DNA of 64,000 nt from Icerya purchasi (lineage: Eukaryota > Arthropoda > Insecta > Hemiptera > Monophlebidae), in contig CM077115.1 in NCBI GenBank assembly GCA_039619475.1, positions 481,690,400 to 481,754,399 on the forward strand. Direction: 5' to 3'. The notes under the pieces were generated by a model. The model saw only the letters and a list, made by a program, of their open reading frames with translations. It was not told where the DNA came from and searched no databases. Positions 11,522-23,970 of this stretch are shown piece after piece; the first letter of the stretch is position 1; the number at the start of each line of letters is the position of its first letter. The position numbers and the translations under genes were made by a program.

Positions 11522-12730
11522 TCGTTGACCGGGCCGCAATCGCTCTAGCATAATTCCGACGGACCGGTGGCCCTCCCGCGATGCCTTCGCCTTGGTCTTT
11601 ATCTTAGTCGCGCCCGAACTCCGGCAACTAGCCTATTATCGTGCATCTCTTCCTTGTTTGCTCTAATTTTTCGCAAAATAGAGAGGCCTAATGATGAGGA
11701 TATGGCCAGTTGCCGATTCCCGCCTATGCTAATCCATACGTCATATCCGGGGTTATCTTTGTCTCAGACGCGTCGACGTCCACCCCTTTTTTCTCTACTG
11801 CGTATTCTCAACGCGCGCGCCTATAATAATATTTTCCGTTTTTCCGATATACATACGTATGCAAACTTGCCCGCGACGTCGGACGCAGGGTACACGGGAT
11901 GCCCCGCTTCTCCTTGTAGCGAGGAGAAAAATGCGAAAGGGTTATCTGTTCTGCGTTTGGCAAACTCTTCCGTACCATCTCGTCGCAGCTTGGCCGCAAG
12001 GGACGTATTTCCTTCGTCTGATGTCATCAAAGCTCATTTCGTATCCGCACACAAGCACATGCACGCAACAAATTATTCTTCCCGCCTTTTCACGCATACA
12101 CCCCACACGGGCAGCAAGGTGCGCGCCTAGTGTTTTTCGAAATTTCTTTACATTCCTTCGCCGCAGCAGATGTGTGTGTTGACTTGTGTGTTCGACTACG
12201 GCGGAAGCTGCTGAACGGCAGCACACACACGGCTATTTTTACTCGGTCGCTCATCAGTATGCTGATGATCAAAAAACAACAGAAAAAAGCAACAAAAAAA
12301 AAACACCCTTTAGAAAAAAACTAAAAAAACTAAAAAAAAAAAAAAAACAAAACAAGAGAGAGGCGGTTAAGGCCGATTCGGGGGGGGGGCTGCTGTTGGA
12401 GGGCCGAGATATTTGTTGTGTTTTCGTTGCGCGCTGGGCTTCTTGCCGGTTTGTTTCTCGTTTCGCTCAAAGTCGCATATTTTTTGATAAATGCGGTGAC
12501 TGTTACTCGCGGAGCTGCTGTCACACATTTACTCTGTCAAAGAGAGCAGCCTTTGATAAGAGAAAAAATATGACGGCTAGCTCGAGCAAAGACGAATTTT
12601 CCTTTCATGCCTTTGTCTATTTATATTTTTGCACATTCTCCCTATACACCCCCGCGCCGCCCCGACGACGACGACACATATTTATCAGTCTTTATGTTAC
12701 GCTTCCAACTTTTTCCATTAATTAACCGAA
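11031..12730. other. CpG-rich block, possible promoter or 5' exon region
   Basis: This stretch is visibly richer in GC and CpG than its surroundings and has overlapping open frames on both strands (for example 11567-12130 on the plus strand and 11093-11461 on the minus strand). They overlap one another, have low-complexity content and match no family I know, so they are probably by-products of base composition. A host promoter or untranslated first exon is possible. No splice-supported coding exon could be shown. Confidence 0.3.
11489..11524. repeat. (GTC)n trinucleotide repeat
   Basis: About eleven copies of the trinucleotide GTC within the CpG-rich block. Confidence 0.95.
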
Positions 12731-15700
12731 TTAATGGAAAATACTACTGGCCGTTTATAATGACGTATACGCGCTACCGAATCAATCTCTTCTTCTTCCT
12801 TCTCTTTCCACTAACTTTTCTTTTTTTTTCTCCTCTTTCTGTGTAATGTCTTCCATTTTTCTCTCCTGCTCATTCGACTTTTTTCGGCTCGCCGTTTGCA
12901 GATTATTTAACTGCGCTCCGGAGGAAAACTTTTTAAAAAGTCGAAATCCCTTTATTAAAAAAAGAAAAAAACCCGAAAAAGACCAAAGCGAATCCTTTCT
13001 TGCGAAATCTACCGCTCTTCCGAACTGACTTTTTTGCTCTTTATGTACAAATATCAAATTCCGTTTAGTTCTGTTCTTTTAATAATTACTCTCGCTTCGA
13101 ACAAATACTTCCCCTTTTGCGCCTTTTTCCGCTTTGTTTTTTCACTTTATCCTTACATTAGAAACGATAATTCAACCTGAGCTAGCTGGAATTCGATGTT
13201 CGCCTTCTTCCCGAACACAGACCGTGAAGTATGCTGAATTCCGAACCGAAAGCGTTCGCGGTGTCGGTGTGATGCACGATAATTTTTCTACACATCACAT
13301 GTCTAGTGTAGCACTTCCGAACTAATTCTTAACTCGGAAATGTTGCAGTGTCTTCGTCTGCTGGTGATAAGGGACGCTAGCGGACAGTTACACCGGAGTT
13401 GGCCTCTTACCGCACCGAAGAAGGGGCCATTTAAGTCGATCACCGGAAATCAACAGGATGTTTACAGACTAGGAGCGACTAAAACTAACCCGTTTTGAAT
13501 GAGAATAAAAAATTGTCAAAATTTTCGTAAACAATACATAAAACTGGCCAAACTCTGCAATGTTTGGTTCGACGAGGGTACACTGCTAGCAGTTATTCTG
13601 ATAAACTTACAATATTGATATACATTCGGATTCAGCGAAATTTTAGGCGATAGCGAGGCAAACAATCTGCGTCCAAATGATGCAAGCACTTCTTGAAATA
13701 TACGAGCACTTCCGAAAAATGTCGCATCTCCGAGAAAGGTTAATTTACGAATGCCGGGCCGCCAAGTAATTAATCGCCCAAGATGCTAACGTCCCGCAGA
13801 TAAACACCGGAATATTTATTGCAACTGAATTCTTGCGTTTCTAAATAGGACAGATCTTAGAGAAGAGGCAAGGACAAATCATGAGGAAAATTCTTAAAAG
13901 ACCTGTGGAATTATGCACATATTAGAAGAAGATGACCGGCCTAAAAAAAGCGAGTCCATATTTTTAAATACCGAATGAAATTATTAAAAAAAAAAAAACC
14001 GTAAGAATTTAAAGGCTTCGGAGGTGAAAAGCGAGAAATCCGATAGCGAACCGGCGAAGAGGAAACGAAACATTAGGCTACAATATTTCTTGATGCGAAC
14101 TATCACCTGCGTAATCTCTCGCTCTTTTTTGTCTAATTAATGTAATCCGAGCGAGCGGACAACAAAGACCACTTGGACCTCTTCATATTGAGTTATTATT
14201 TTCCTTATAACTTGAACTACCGCGATATCATAAGGTCATTCGCGGCTTTTTCTTCTACCAGAACATTATTCTCATCTTTCCAACAATTTCTTCTGGTGGC
14301 GAAAACTTGATGCGCGTTCCAATTTTGTCGGTGATACTAAATTCATATCACTCCTAACAACTGATATTTCAAACCCAGTCGGTGCTCACTTAGATCGACT
14401 TCTTAGTTTTCCGGGGAAGCGAACGTTTCTTTTTTTTTAAATACTACAGATTTATTATGTCCTTTGAAGTATTCCATGTTGCATGGGGTTAATTACGGTA
14501 GCCGATTTCTCATGAGACCACACGGCACACTACTATTTATTGCACTTTCCCTATCTCACCGAACTACTATTAACCGTGATTTTTCAACTGTCCCGCAAAT
14601 GTCTATCGACAGTTATTGTTTGCTATGTTAATTTTCTAAAACTATTGAATATGCGGCCCGTAAAAAGTTGTAAATATTCGAAGCGAGCGGCCCCATACAA
14701 CACTTTTTGAAGACTCCTCCAATACCCCTATAGTTCCTTTCTAAATATAACACCGTCTTGACCTACTTTTTTTCGAATTTTCATATTCCGTCAATTCTCC
14801 CCTAATTTTTATTTACGCGCTCATTTGGAAACTATTAACTTACAATGGACGATTTAATCCGACAAAAAACGGTTGCTGAAAGTAATAGCGTCCCGACCTC
14901 GAAGGAATCGAATTCTCAGATCGGCGCAATTAATATTTCCTAATCTGCGGCGCGATTCTAGTTATTTTTACTATATGTATAATTGTTTTTCGTTCATTCG
15001 TATATTATATTCTTCGATTTGTCCCCCGATTAAATGCTTGTTCGTATATTCATATTAATTTTTTCACGCGCTGCTCGCGAGATCTTTTTAATCTTCTTCG
15101 GATAAAATAAAAAAAATTAAACATTTAGAATATCCGTATTTACATGTTAAGGAAAAAAAGAAATACATACATACATATATATATATATTATTGTAGTTTA
15201 ACCCCTTTTTTTTGGAATATCTACAATACAATTTATTTAATTACTGTATTTCTCATTTTGACTTAATTTATCCTAATTCAATAATTGGTTTCGAATTAAA
15301 TTTTATTCTATATAAACACATTTTTAATGTACATGGCCGTTAATTACAAAACGTTTATTTCATTTTTTTAAAACAACGCGGTCGGTAAATTCGTGACAAT
15401 ATTGTTGCCTCGACGAATTTTATCTAATAATATGATTCTGGATACAAATTAATAGACATATGCTACATAACCAACAATAATTCTCAGCAAATTAACTCAC
15501 TTATACAAAATAATTGTAGTGTCGAAAACGAAACGACGATGTTAGTTGTATAGATACAATTTAATTTTCAACTTATCTAGTTCACTGGATATTTCCGTCG
15601 AATTGGTCAACGAAATGAACAGTTGATGTATATTTCTTCCGAATATCGTAATCGACAGGGCGGACTACTTGGAATTATTTTGAGATCCGATCAGCGTTTC

Positions 15701-15999
15701 TTGCACAAAGCGATCCAAATTTAATTATAAATGTAATAGGACGTAAGATTGCTAAATACTAATAATTTTCCCACGTGTATTTTTGAGATTATTGCAAATT
15801 AGAAAAAGAAATCTTTTATTAGCAAACAATAATTTTTGATAATTAAAAGCAACGACTAGACTCCTAGAACGGAATGGCGACAGTAATCGTACGTATTATT
15901 CGACGCAAACAGCCTCTTCGCTGATAAGAGAAACAACTTACTATCGGAAATACACTGAGCTTCTCCGCTCAGATGGACTGACAAAACTCGAAAGACATT
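12731..15999. other. Non-coding DNA, no gene seen
   Basis: No motif-bearing open frame and no transposon recognised. A short TACA/TA repeat lies at about 15164-15189. Confidence 0.25.
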
Positions 16000-16269
16000 A
16001 GGAAAGGAAGAAATGGTACTTTGTAACAGGTTTGTAAAACACGGCTTTAGTGGTCAGGACATATTTTCCGGCAGGACCAGAATATATTAAAAAATATAAT
16101 AGAAAGAAAAATTGCAGGGAAAAAGAGGTGCGGTCATCCTCGAGTAACCTTCATAGATGTTGTACTGAGGGAGGCTGAAATGTCATCATATTCCGCGATA
16201 AAGAAGAGAGCGATGGACAGGTTGACCTGGAGACAATTAGTGCATGGTGTGAACCAGTTGCAATGCTGA
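16000..16269 (+). pseudogene. LINE ORF2 C-terminal relic
   Basis: 16111-16269 is an open stretch of 52 codons plus a stop reading IAGKKRCGHPRVTFIDVVLR, then a segment with AIKKRAMDRLTWRQLVHG. The pattern GRPRxTFxDxV...A.DRxxWR is the usual end of RT proteins in several LINE groups. About 110 bases upstream (16000-16110) show related but broken coding (FVKHGFSGQDIFSGR). It is a 5'-truncated fragment of a LINE different from family A. Confidence 0.55.
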
Positions 16270-16313
16270 CACATTGATGATGACTAAGAGTGTGAACCAT
16301 TACAATATATTAA

Positions 16314-16632
16314 TTACAACGTAATTCTTAGGCTACCCCCCATTCGAAAAAATATCCCAGAAAAAAGTCCCAATTTTATGTAACGGAAAATGTCCCAATT
16401 TTATGTAACGCGAAAAATGTCCCAATTTTATTTAAACGTTTGTTATATTTTATAGAATTTTTGTAATTGTTATTTTACAAATGTCACAATATTATGTAAC
16501 GAAATATGTAACGAAAAATATAACGAAAAAATGAATTAATTTTACATAATGAAAGTTAAATGTTAGAATAGGATTTTTGTGATTATGTTATTTTTTTTTT
16601 TGGTGTTGATGCTAGTAAGAATTACGTTGTAA
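16314..16632. mobile_element. Short inverted-repeat element (MITE-like)
   Basis: Ends are exact 17-base inverted repeats, ttacaacgtaattctta at 16314-16330 and taagaattacgttgtaa at 16616-16632. The 319-bp body is non-coding and AT-rich, and carries three or more tandem copies of a unit with core gtcccaattttatgtaacg at about 16358-16440, with degenerate copies to 16530. Size, inverted termini and lack of coding fit a non-autonomous DNA transposon. The superfamily was not determined and no certain target duplication was found. Confidence 0.6.
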
Positions 16633-18439
16633 ATTTTGATCATTTTATACAAAGTATAGAAGAGAAAGAGACAGAAATGAAAGCAAGAGGGGTCAAGGGG
16701 CACAGCCCCTAGCGAAGCCAAAATGGCCGAGTTATATGTATATATGCATTTTTTTAAACTAATAGACTACTAAACGAAGGAAATATTTCAAAAAGTGTTC
16801 ATTTTTTAAATGTGTCAGGAAAAATAAAAATAGGCACTTTTCTTCAGTAACTTAAAAAATAGTTGTTAAAATATGAGAACGTGGAATGTTTTAATGCTTA
16901 TAAGTTTAACATCTCGCGTTTTTACATTTCAGATACCCCTTTTTAAATTATCATTCAAGAAAAATTCCTATTTCTTATTTTTTCTGGTACATTTACAAGA
17001 TATACATTTTTTTTTAAATGCTTCTTTTCTTTTACAGTTTGTTAATCAGTAAAAAAATTTAAATGTTTTTTTTTGTTTTTTTGTACGTAAATATAAATAA
17101 TTGTTTTTAATAAAATTTTATTTTACTTTATACTTTTTAATATGAAAAAAGTTAATTTTTTTTAAAAATACCAATTACAGCAAGATCGACTAGAATCGTA
17201 TAATTAACTTTAAAAAAATGATATATATATATATATATATATATCTATATATGTATATACATATTGCTTCCCAGATCGTTGTGAGATTCGGCATATCAAG
17301 CGGACCATCAGGGACCCGGGCTTATTTAAAGTGCTAGAGTAACAAAATTATGTTTTTTGTAATGTATTATTCGTGTGAATCATAGGAATCATGGAGGAGT
17401 AAGCTAAATTTAAAAATAAAATATACAAATTTTGCAGTTTTATAATGTATTATACGAGACGCGGGAGGTAGACTGACCCCTCAAGATTTTTTACAGACGC
17501 CACGAAGCCCGACAATGTTGCCGCATGATACTACTCAACAGACGCTATCACTGCGGTTTTTCTGTCAATGCTACGAGACTTAAATCGGTTTGGTTTTAGC
17601 ATTTTTCAGAAGTTTTGTTTCCGCAATTTTCTATACCCAGGATTTTTTGTTATTGCTTACTATGAAAAGTTGAGCAAATTTCATTTTGAGTTTAATAAAA
17701 ACTGCGAAGTTTATTATTTATACATATTTAAAATTACACGCATGCTTTTATTAATGGCGGATCTAAATAATTTGGTCTCATTTAGCAAACATCGTATAAG
17801 AATAAACTGTAATGTAATACATAAAATTAAATTTTTAATAATTTTCTTTTTTCTTTTTTTTTTTTTATCAACTTCACATCCTAGAATGATTTTCACCATA
17901 ATTTTTCTAAATATTGTTTTTTTGTGCTTCATCCATTTAATCTACTTTAACTTTTTTTTATTTCATTGTCTCTGTGGTTATGTGGTTAAATCAAAGAAAG
18001 ATTGAAAAATTTGCTGAGACGTTAGTGAGGTATTGGTTAAAGTGTTTGCCTGTCAGCAATAATAAATTGAATTTTTATATTAAAAAGGGAAAAAGCGTCC
18101 AAAAAATTCGTTAATTTTAAAGATTTTTAAAACAAAATTATTCATTTCGTATTAGAAAGAGTCACAGTATTTAGTTTATTGTTTAAATTAATAACGAGTT
18201 TTTGTTATTAAGCTTTAAACTTATGACTCTGTAAATTAACAGTTTATTGAATAAATTTTAACCACATCTAAAAAAGGGAGGATCAATTAATAAGTTACAC
18301 TCGCGCGTAATTTCTACCACAATTAACGTACAACCCCCCGCTCCGGCTTAAGCGAACCCGGTTTCCATTCTCTATCCCCCCGTGAAAGAATGAACCCGGT
18401 ATCTTGTTTGGTTCGTTTACAGTGTCTGCTTATATTGGA
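16633..18439. other. AT-rich non-coding DNA
   Basis: Contains an (AT)n tract at about 17219-17265 and long T tracts. The 145-codon open frame at 17568-18005 is low-complexity, hydrophobic and AT-driven; I see no family match and do not call it a gene. Confidence 0.25.
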
Positions 18440-18872
18440 GCGTCATGTTAATCGGTCGTCCAACATTGAGAGGCAAACTGTAGTGCGGTTTTTGTGGGCA
18501 AAAATCGTAATTCTACTAAAATTCATCGACAAATATGTGTAGTGTACGGTGATAAGCAATTTCGAGACCCATGGTGCCCGTATGGTGTGCCGTATGTTCG
18601 AGGAAGAACCAGATTATGTGGAAGATGAAGTGTGCAGCAGTCGACCGTCAACTTCGCACACAGATACGTAATTCAAGTGCGTCGAAACTTTCATTCCTTC
18701 GGATGATCTCCCATGTGTGTTCGATCATTTAAAAACAGCCCCGGGAGGAGAGCGTTTACGAATAAGTGAAGAATTTCGTCGCGAATATTGGTTAGCCGAA
18801 GTTGGACGGACGTTTTTAAGGCATCGAAAAACTGGTACCACGTTACGACAAGTGCTTGAATATTTTAGGTGA
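18440..18872 (+). pseudogene. Mariner-like transposase N-terminus fused to an unknown frame
   Basis: Three frames together follow the N-terminal helix-turn-helix region of mariner/SETMAR-type transposases. NIERQTVVRFLWA is at about 18464-18502, GKNRNSTKIHRQICVVYGDK at about 18497-18556, and MVCRMFEEEPDYVEDEV with SSRPSTSHTD at 18582-18668. The last frame then has a TAA (18669-18671) and stays open for 66 more codons to a TGA at 18870-18872, containing GGERLRISEEFRREYWLAEV and LRQVLEYFR. That second part does not resemble the transposase catalytic domain and I do not recognise it. No DDD/DDE core is present. Confidence 0.55.
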
Positions 18873-19329
18873 ATACGTATCGTAAAATAGAGAAAGAATT
18901 GTAGATTTCAATAATATATTCTTTACGATTTTTTTTTTTCTTTTTTTACTTTCCTCGTAGTTGCAATAATTTCTAGATAAATTTAATATTGGATTCTAAT
19001 TAGCATCATTTTTATAAAAGTATATAAATGGTAAATATTACTTTATTCATGATTTCATTTAGCTTAATTTTCTGTGTGGGATTGAAACATTTATTAAAAT
19101 ATAATGTATATTAAATCGATTTTTTGAAATAGTTTTATGTACGCAGGAATTTTCAAATATAATTAAAATTCTTAAATTACGTTAAAGTATTACATTTTAT
19201 TAACCGAGAGAAAATAAATAAATGACCAAACCTATTTTAATTAGCAATAATTGCACTTCAGGTGAACTTCATTGGTCACCACACTGCCGCTTGGCACTTG
19301 ACTTCGTAATTTTTCTCGTCTGTCGATCC
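18873..19329. other. AT-rich spacer
   Basis: Long T tract near 18930-18950. No gene recognised. Confidence 0.25.
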
Positions 19330-19625
19330 ATAGCTACTCCTTGCCTTCATTTCTCTCACCAGTCTTCTTCATTTTTCTTCAGTCCGTTTTGTCTATATCT
19401 AGCTTTTGTACACTACATCCTAATAGTTCCTATTATGTTTATGACAGAGATCTCATATTTTTTGAATGTTCCAGTCTATCCCTCGAACGTGATTTATTTA
19501 GTTTTCAACTCTTAAGACTTGATTTTCTATATAATGCCTTTCATGTTCTTCCTTTACCTATCATCTCAGTTGTTGTTCCTGTTTTAAAAGTTTTCATTAG
19601 TTCCACATCAAATAAAAAAAAAAAC
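19330..19625 (+). mobile_element. LINE family A, 3' tail fragment
   Basis: In one frame (19341 on) the family A C-terminus appears as YYVYDRDLIFFECSSLSLER, then FSFQLLRLDFLYNAFHVLPL and PIISVVVPVL. It ends at an A tract (19612-19623). The fragment is 5'-truncated and degenerate, missing the first Cys/His pair. Confidence 0.6.
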
Positions 19626-19639
19626 TATTTTCAACTAGT

Positions 19640-20770
19640 TTCATCTATTCCATACATGTTATTGGACCAATGCTCTCTGTTGAAAAAATTTAAACGAAAA
19701 GGAAAACGAGAATTTTTGATTTTGTTCCTTATCATATTTCGTATTATATTTATTTAAAATTCAGTTCTGTTTAAAAAATGACACAGTATCATCGCTAACC
19801 ATTTTAAATAACTAATTTTGCACACAATTTCCAAGTTAAGCCAAGAAATCTAGTTATGTTTACCGAGCGCCATCTATCGGTGTAAACTGCCGTCGTAACA
19901 TGTGATAGAGAAAAAAAAAAAAAAAAAAAAATATCTATTCATTAAATAATTGAAGAACTAAATTACACACGATTGAAAAGTTAGCCTTTTATCTCGTGAA
20001 GCGGCTTAAATTTCAGGCGTAAGATCCGATTTAAACCCACACAGAGCCACAGAGCGTAGTTTAAAAAAGAACAACATTAATTCTTAGAAAATTCAAAAGA
20101 AAAGAAACATACTAATTTTTGTATTGCGACAGTCGATGAAAACGGATTAAGATTATAAATCAGCCTTCCATCTTATTAGGAAAATGATTTAGATTTCAGC
20201 CACGAGATTTAATTAACCTCGACGCAAACAAAAACACCATAGTTAAAAAAATATTCATAACCAGCCATCGTCGTAGCGTTCAGAAACTGTGAATCCAGGC
20301 CGATTCAGTAAATTAAGGATATAGCTGAAATTTCTTACATGCATTATTTTTCCCCCGCTTGTATACCGTTTTTTTTTTTTTCGAAAACAATTAAATTTTA
20401 TGGCATAGGAGGTAAATTCGTAACTTTAAAACAATTCCTTCTGATTTCGAACACCTTTCTTAAATATATACCATCCACACAAGTAGGGTAGATACCTTTT
20501 TATTTTCAAATAACTTTAAACACGTTAACTAGTAATAAAAATGAAAAATTTACAAACTATTGCTACTGCATTCGTTTTTAAATTTTTGTGCTAATAATCG
20601 ACTAATTCGAAAAATTTCAAAAAACCATTACAGAATTGGCTAAAACAAGTAACACAATGCGACGGGAAATCCCCCTGCCTACACAATCCGGTGAAGTATC
20701 ATTTTTTGGGTCAATGCCTATATCAACGGCAAGTCCAAAGAAATTGATTGTATAAAAAAAAAAAAAAAAA
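19640..20770. other. AT-rich non-coding DNA
   Basis: Several A and T homopolymers (19912-19930, 20370-20381, 20755-20770). No gene or recognised element. Confidence 0.25.
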
Positions 20771-20772
20771 GT

Positions 20773-20950
20773 ATATCTCATTTTAGCCAGCTACCGAGGC
20801 GAGGTTGGTTAGGCAGTGATGCTTCATTCGGATAGTAACGGGTTCGACTACTGTTGCATTGACACTTTCAAAAAATTCACACTTGTGATGGGATAATGTC
20901 CGTAGTTGACGAGCCTAAAAAAAAAAAAAAACAAAAACAAAAAAAAAACA
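20773..20950 (+). mobile_element. tRNA-type SINE with LINE family A tail
   Basis: A Pol III-like head is visible: an A-box-like GAGGCGAGGTTGGTTAGGCA around 20796-20815 and a B-box-like GGGTTCGACTAC at 20840-20851. The 3' part, TCCGTAGTTGACGAGCC at about 20899-20915 followed by an A-rich tail, nearly matches the complement of the family A 3' end at 61432-61450 (TCCTTAGTTGACGAGCC). This is the classical arrangement in which a SINE shares the 3' tail of its partner LINE. Size, about 180 bp, fits. Boundaries are approximate. Confidence 0.65.
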
Positions 20951-22389
20951 GTATTATTTTCTATTTTTCCCTTACAAAGTTAAATGGAGTTTATTTTCAG
21001 TAATTTATTTAGAAATGGAAAAAATTTAGTTTTTGAAAAATCATTGTTGTCAGAGACCATCTTGCGATATTTAAAAAAAAAAAAGCAACAAAACACATTA
21101 TACGCTCAATTTAACAGGAGATTTTTTCAAATTCTAAAAATTTGTTCGGCGCGCAATTGCGAGAATTACACTGAAGCTGGGTCGAATAATATGAAGAAAG
21201 CGTAGGTGTTATCAAGGAGGTGGAGGATTGTGAGTTATCGGATCAGTGCTGTTCTTATTACGGCGCAATCACCGGAAACGGAAGATTTAGATTAGTCTGC
21301 TTAATTAGCTTGTCGGATTAACTTTAACTAAGCAAATAGCTAGTTCAGTCAGTAATCGATGTGTACTGCCAGTCCGTTATTTGTTACCAGTCTCCGTCTG
21401 GACAAAGAAAATTCAGCTTAATTTATCTAAGACGCCGAGCCGTGTTTACCCAGTTAATTTAAGCAGGTTCGCCGTTAGTGTGTTCGAACAAGACCGATAA
21501 AAGGGTTAGCTCGTACGTGTGTCCGGAGCGAGTGCGACAGAGGATGCAGCTAACTTAAATACCATCTCTAAAGACATACGGCGAGTTGTAGCGCGTGAGT
21601 CCGTTTGGCTAGTGTACTGGCCAAATCGTTCTTCTTCAAGCCGAACTTAAACCTCTCAAGGGTGCTTTTTCCCGTCTCAGTGCATTCTTAAGTCAAAGGG
21701 CGGTAAATTTTTTCATTCCACTTCTTTCGTTAAAAGTGCTCCCGGTAACGGTAGAGCAGCTTATCAGTTCGCCTATTTATTCTGCATGTCTTAAAGTAGG
21801 AAGCGCCGGTTTATTTATTGTTTAGGTTTCGTTCAGATCGAGCAGCGATCTGTTAAATAGTTCAATTCATCTTCTAAGCAACTTCTATGCGCCAACTCCT
21901 ACTCCGCTAACTTAGAACAACACTAAGAACCACTTTCGACTTTGGCAATAACCTCTGGCACTAAATTTCTTATGCCCTGCGCGCTTTGCTCTGTTGCTGC
22001 GTTGCTGCCAACTCTACTCTTCCAACTCAATCTGGCGCTCAACTTTTTCCCTTCCGTAGCGTTAAAATTCGCGCTTACTCTAAATACACTGCGCACGGAT
22101 AAAGCTCTCAACATGATATTCCACAGTGATAGTCCTAACACACACTCGCAGCTCTGTTCGGCAATTGATTCTACTACAACTATTAGAAGCTTCGTTGGAG
22201 GCGCAAATGCTCAAGGTCATCATCGGCCGGCGAAAACGAATAAAACATTTAAAAGGTTTCGTAATGCGGATATACCAAAAAAAAAAAAAAAGAATCGTTA
22301 TTGCCTGATGCGAAAAAATTTCGTCAAATTTTAATTAATTACTATTTCTTTTGGTATATTTAAGAAATATCAAACACTTAAAATCGCGA
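20951..22389. other. Unique DNA with CpG-richer part (21200-22250)
   Basis: About 21200-22250 is less AT-rich and contains many CpG dinucleotides, unlike both flanks. No coding exon could be identified; overlapping opposite-strand frames at 21923-22334 show no known motifs. A host promoter or untranslated exon is possible. Confidence 0.25.
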
Positions 22390-23970
22390 TGTTGAAAAGG
22401 AATAAAAAAAATTTGTGTATTATTTTGCTAATGATGGAGAACGGAAATAATTTGAATAACAGAAGTAAAAATGAAAGAGAATACGAAAAGCACTTATAAA
22501 AACCAAGTTTTAATAGAGTGCGGCGGCGGTGAATATTCAAACAAAACATAAAAGAAAGTGATTGAAATAGGAGCGAAAAGAACATAAAACGAAGTAGATA
22601 CAAACGAGGAAATGAAGATTAATATGATAAATTGCGGAACATCCTAAAACTACGGGTATGGAACAGACGGTTGAATAATTAAATACAGCTTAAATTAGAA
22701 AATGGTAGGTGAACTGTAGTCATCTAAGGGAAAAAGAGCAATATTGTGAGAACGTTCCTAAATATCCGCGAAGTAAACGCCAAATCGTTGTTTTGACTAT
22801 TCGAAAAGCCAGAAATCCATAGGATATCGATTCCAGTTAGTCAAGGAAAGGTCACGGGTACAAGAAATATTATATAATCGGAAGAGGAAGAAGAAAGCAG
22901 GGTTTGTAGAACACCTTTTTTTTTTCAATATAAAAAAGTAAAAATAAATTTAGCGCATAAGATATTCCGCACAGAAAATTGAACAAAGGAAGAGAACTTT
23001 CATGGAAGGACAGAAAAGGGCAGAACCAACTTCATTCGACGCTCTCTTTGCAACCGTCAGATGAGGTGATATAGGTATAGGAAAAGCGAAGAGCATTGGA
23101 AAACATATTCCGGTGATATGTAGGCGGCACATTTGTAATCAGTCGGTTGAAATAAAAACATTTAACAGGATGACGAAAATTGAGAAAATTGAAACTGAAG
23201 GAAACCAAAATATTCATTTATGAGAAAGATGGAGTAAGAAGAAACAGAAGAATGTGTTTCATCAGAAACGATAACATAAATAGAATATCTATGTGTATTA
23301 AGAAGAGGAGTGTGGTGATTCAGCAAAGGCTTACCGGAACTAGATCTCCGGGCTCCAAAACTAAGACGGGTGTTTTGAACATGATCTAATTTTGAAAAAT
23401 CCGGGGAGGAGAGTTAAACAAAGAAGAAAACATAGTAGTCCGTGATAGAACGGATTTGTAGAACGTGTAGACATCGCTTTCGTAACGCTAGTGTGACAAA
23501 GGGAGGTTTTAATAGGTTGAACTTTTTGAGAGAATGGTGTAGATGATTAATGTGACTATAAAAGAAGAGACGGAAAAAGCTAAATAATGGAAAGAATAGA
23601 CCTTTACCTAGAGGCTAATCGAAGAAAGATTAAGGAGACAAAGGATAAAGATTTAGATAAGAAATGAATATTAGAGAGAGCATTTTCTAATAACATTTAA
23701 AAGGGTTTTGAAGATGAGAGAGCTGGCGCTAACGAAATGTAAAGCAGAATTGGGAAGAAGAAATTTGAAGAAAACGTGAATATTAAAATGGCTGGATCGA
23801 AAGACTATCGCTGTAGCAGAGTAGAAAGGGGAGAAAATAATCAGCAGTTCTACATTGAAAGCAAGTATTAAGTATATTAGTAGGAAAAGCATAATGAACA
23901 ACAGGAATTTTTAATGAGAATATTATGTCAAAGAATGTGGAAAGATGAACACTCCCAAAGACCATCGTTA
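22390..23970 (-). mobile_element. LINE family A, decayed RT thumb/RNase H/tail
   Basis: On the minus strand a thumb-like KLDHVQNTRLSFGARRSSSG lies near 23300-23440. An RNase H start, TSSDGCKESVE, continues in another frame as VGSALFCPSMKVLFLCSIFC then AEYLM at 22950-23075 (equivalent to FTDGSK...VGSAVxxP...SIFxAEL). A weak FEYSPPPHSIKTWF near 22500-22540 stands for the HVLFECS segment. Many stops; the 5' limit near 23970 is uncertain. Confidence 0.5.

Noticed and set aside
11567..12130. 187-codon open frame in the CpG-rich block
   Set aside because: It overlaps other long frames on both strands, is Ser/Arg/Pro-rich without any motif, and has no splice or initiation support. Base composition explains it better.
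17568..18005. 145-codon hydrophobic frame
   Set aside because: Phe/Ile/Leu-rich translation of AT-rich DNA with homopolymers; no domain or membrane-protein family pattern.
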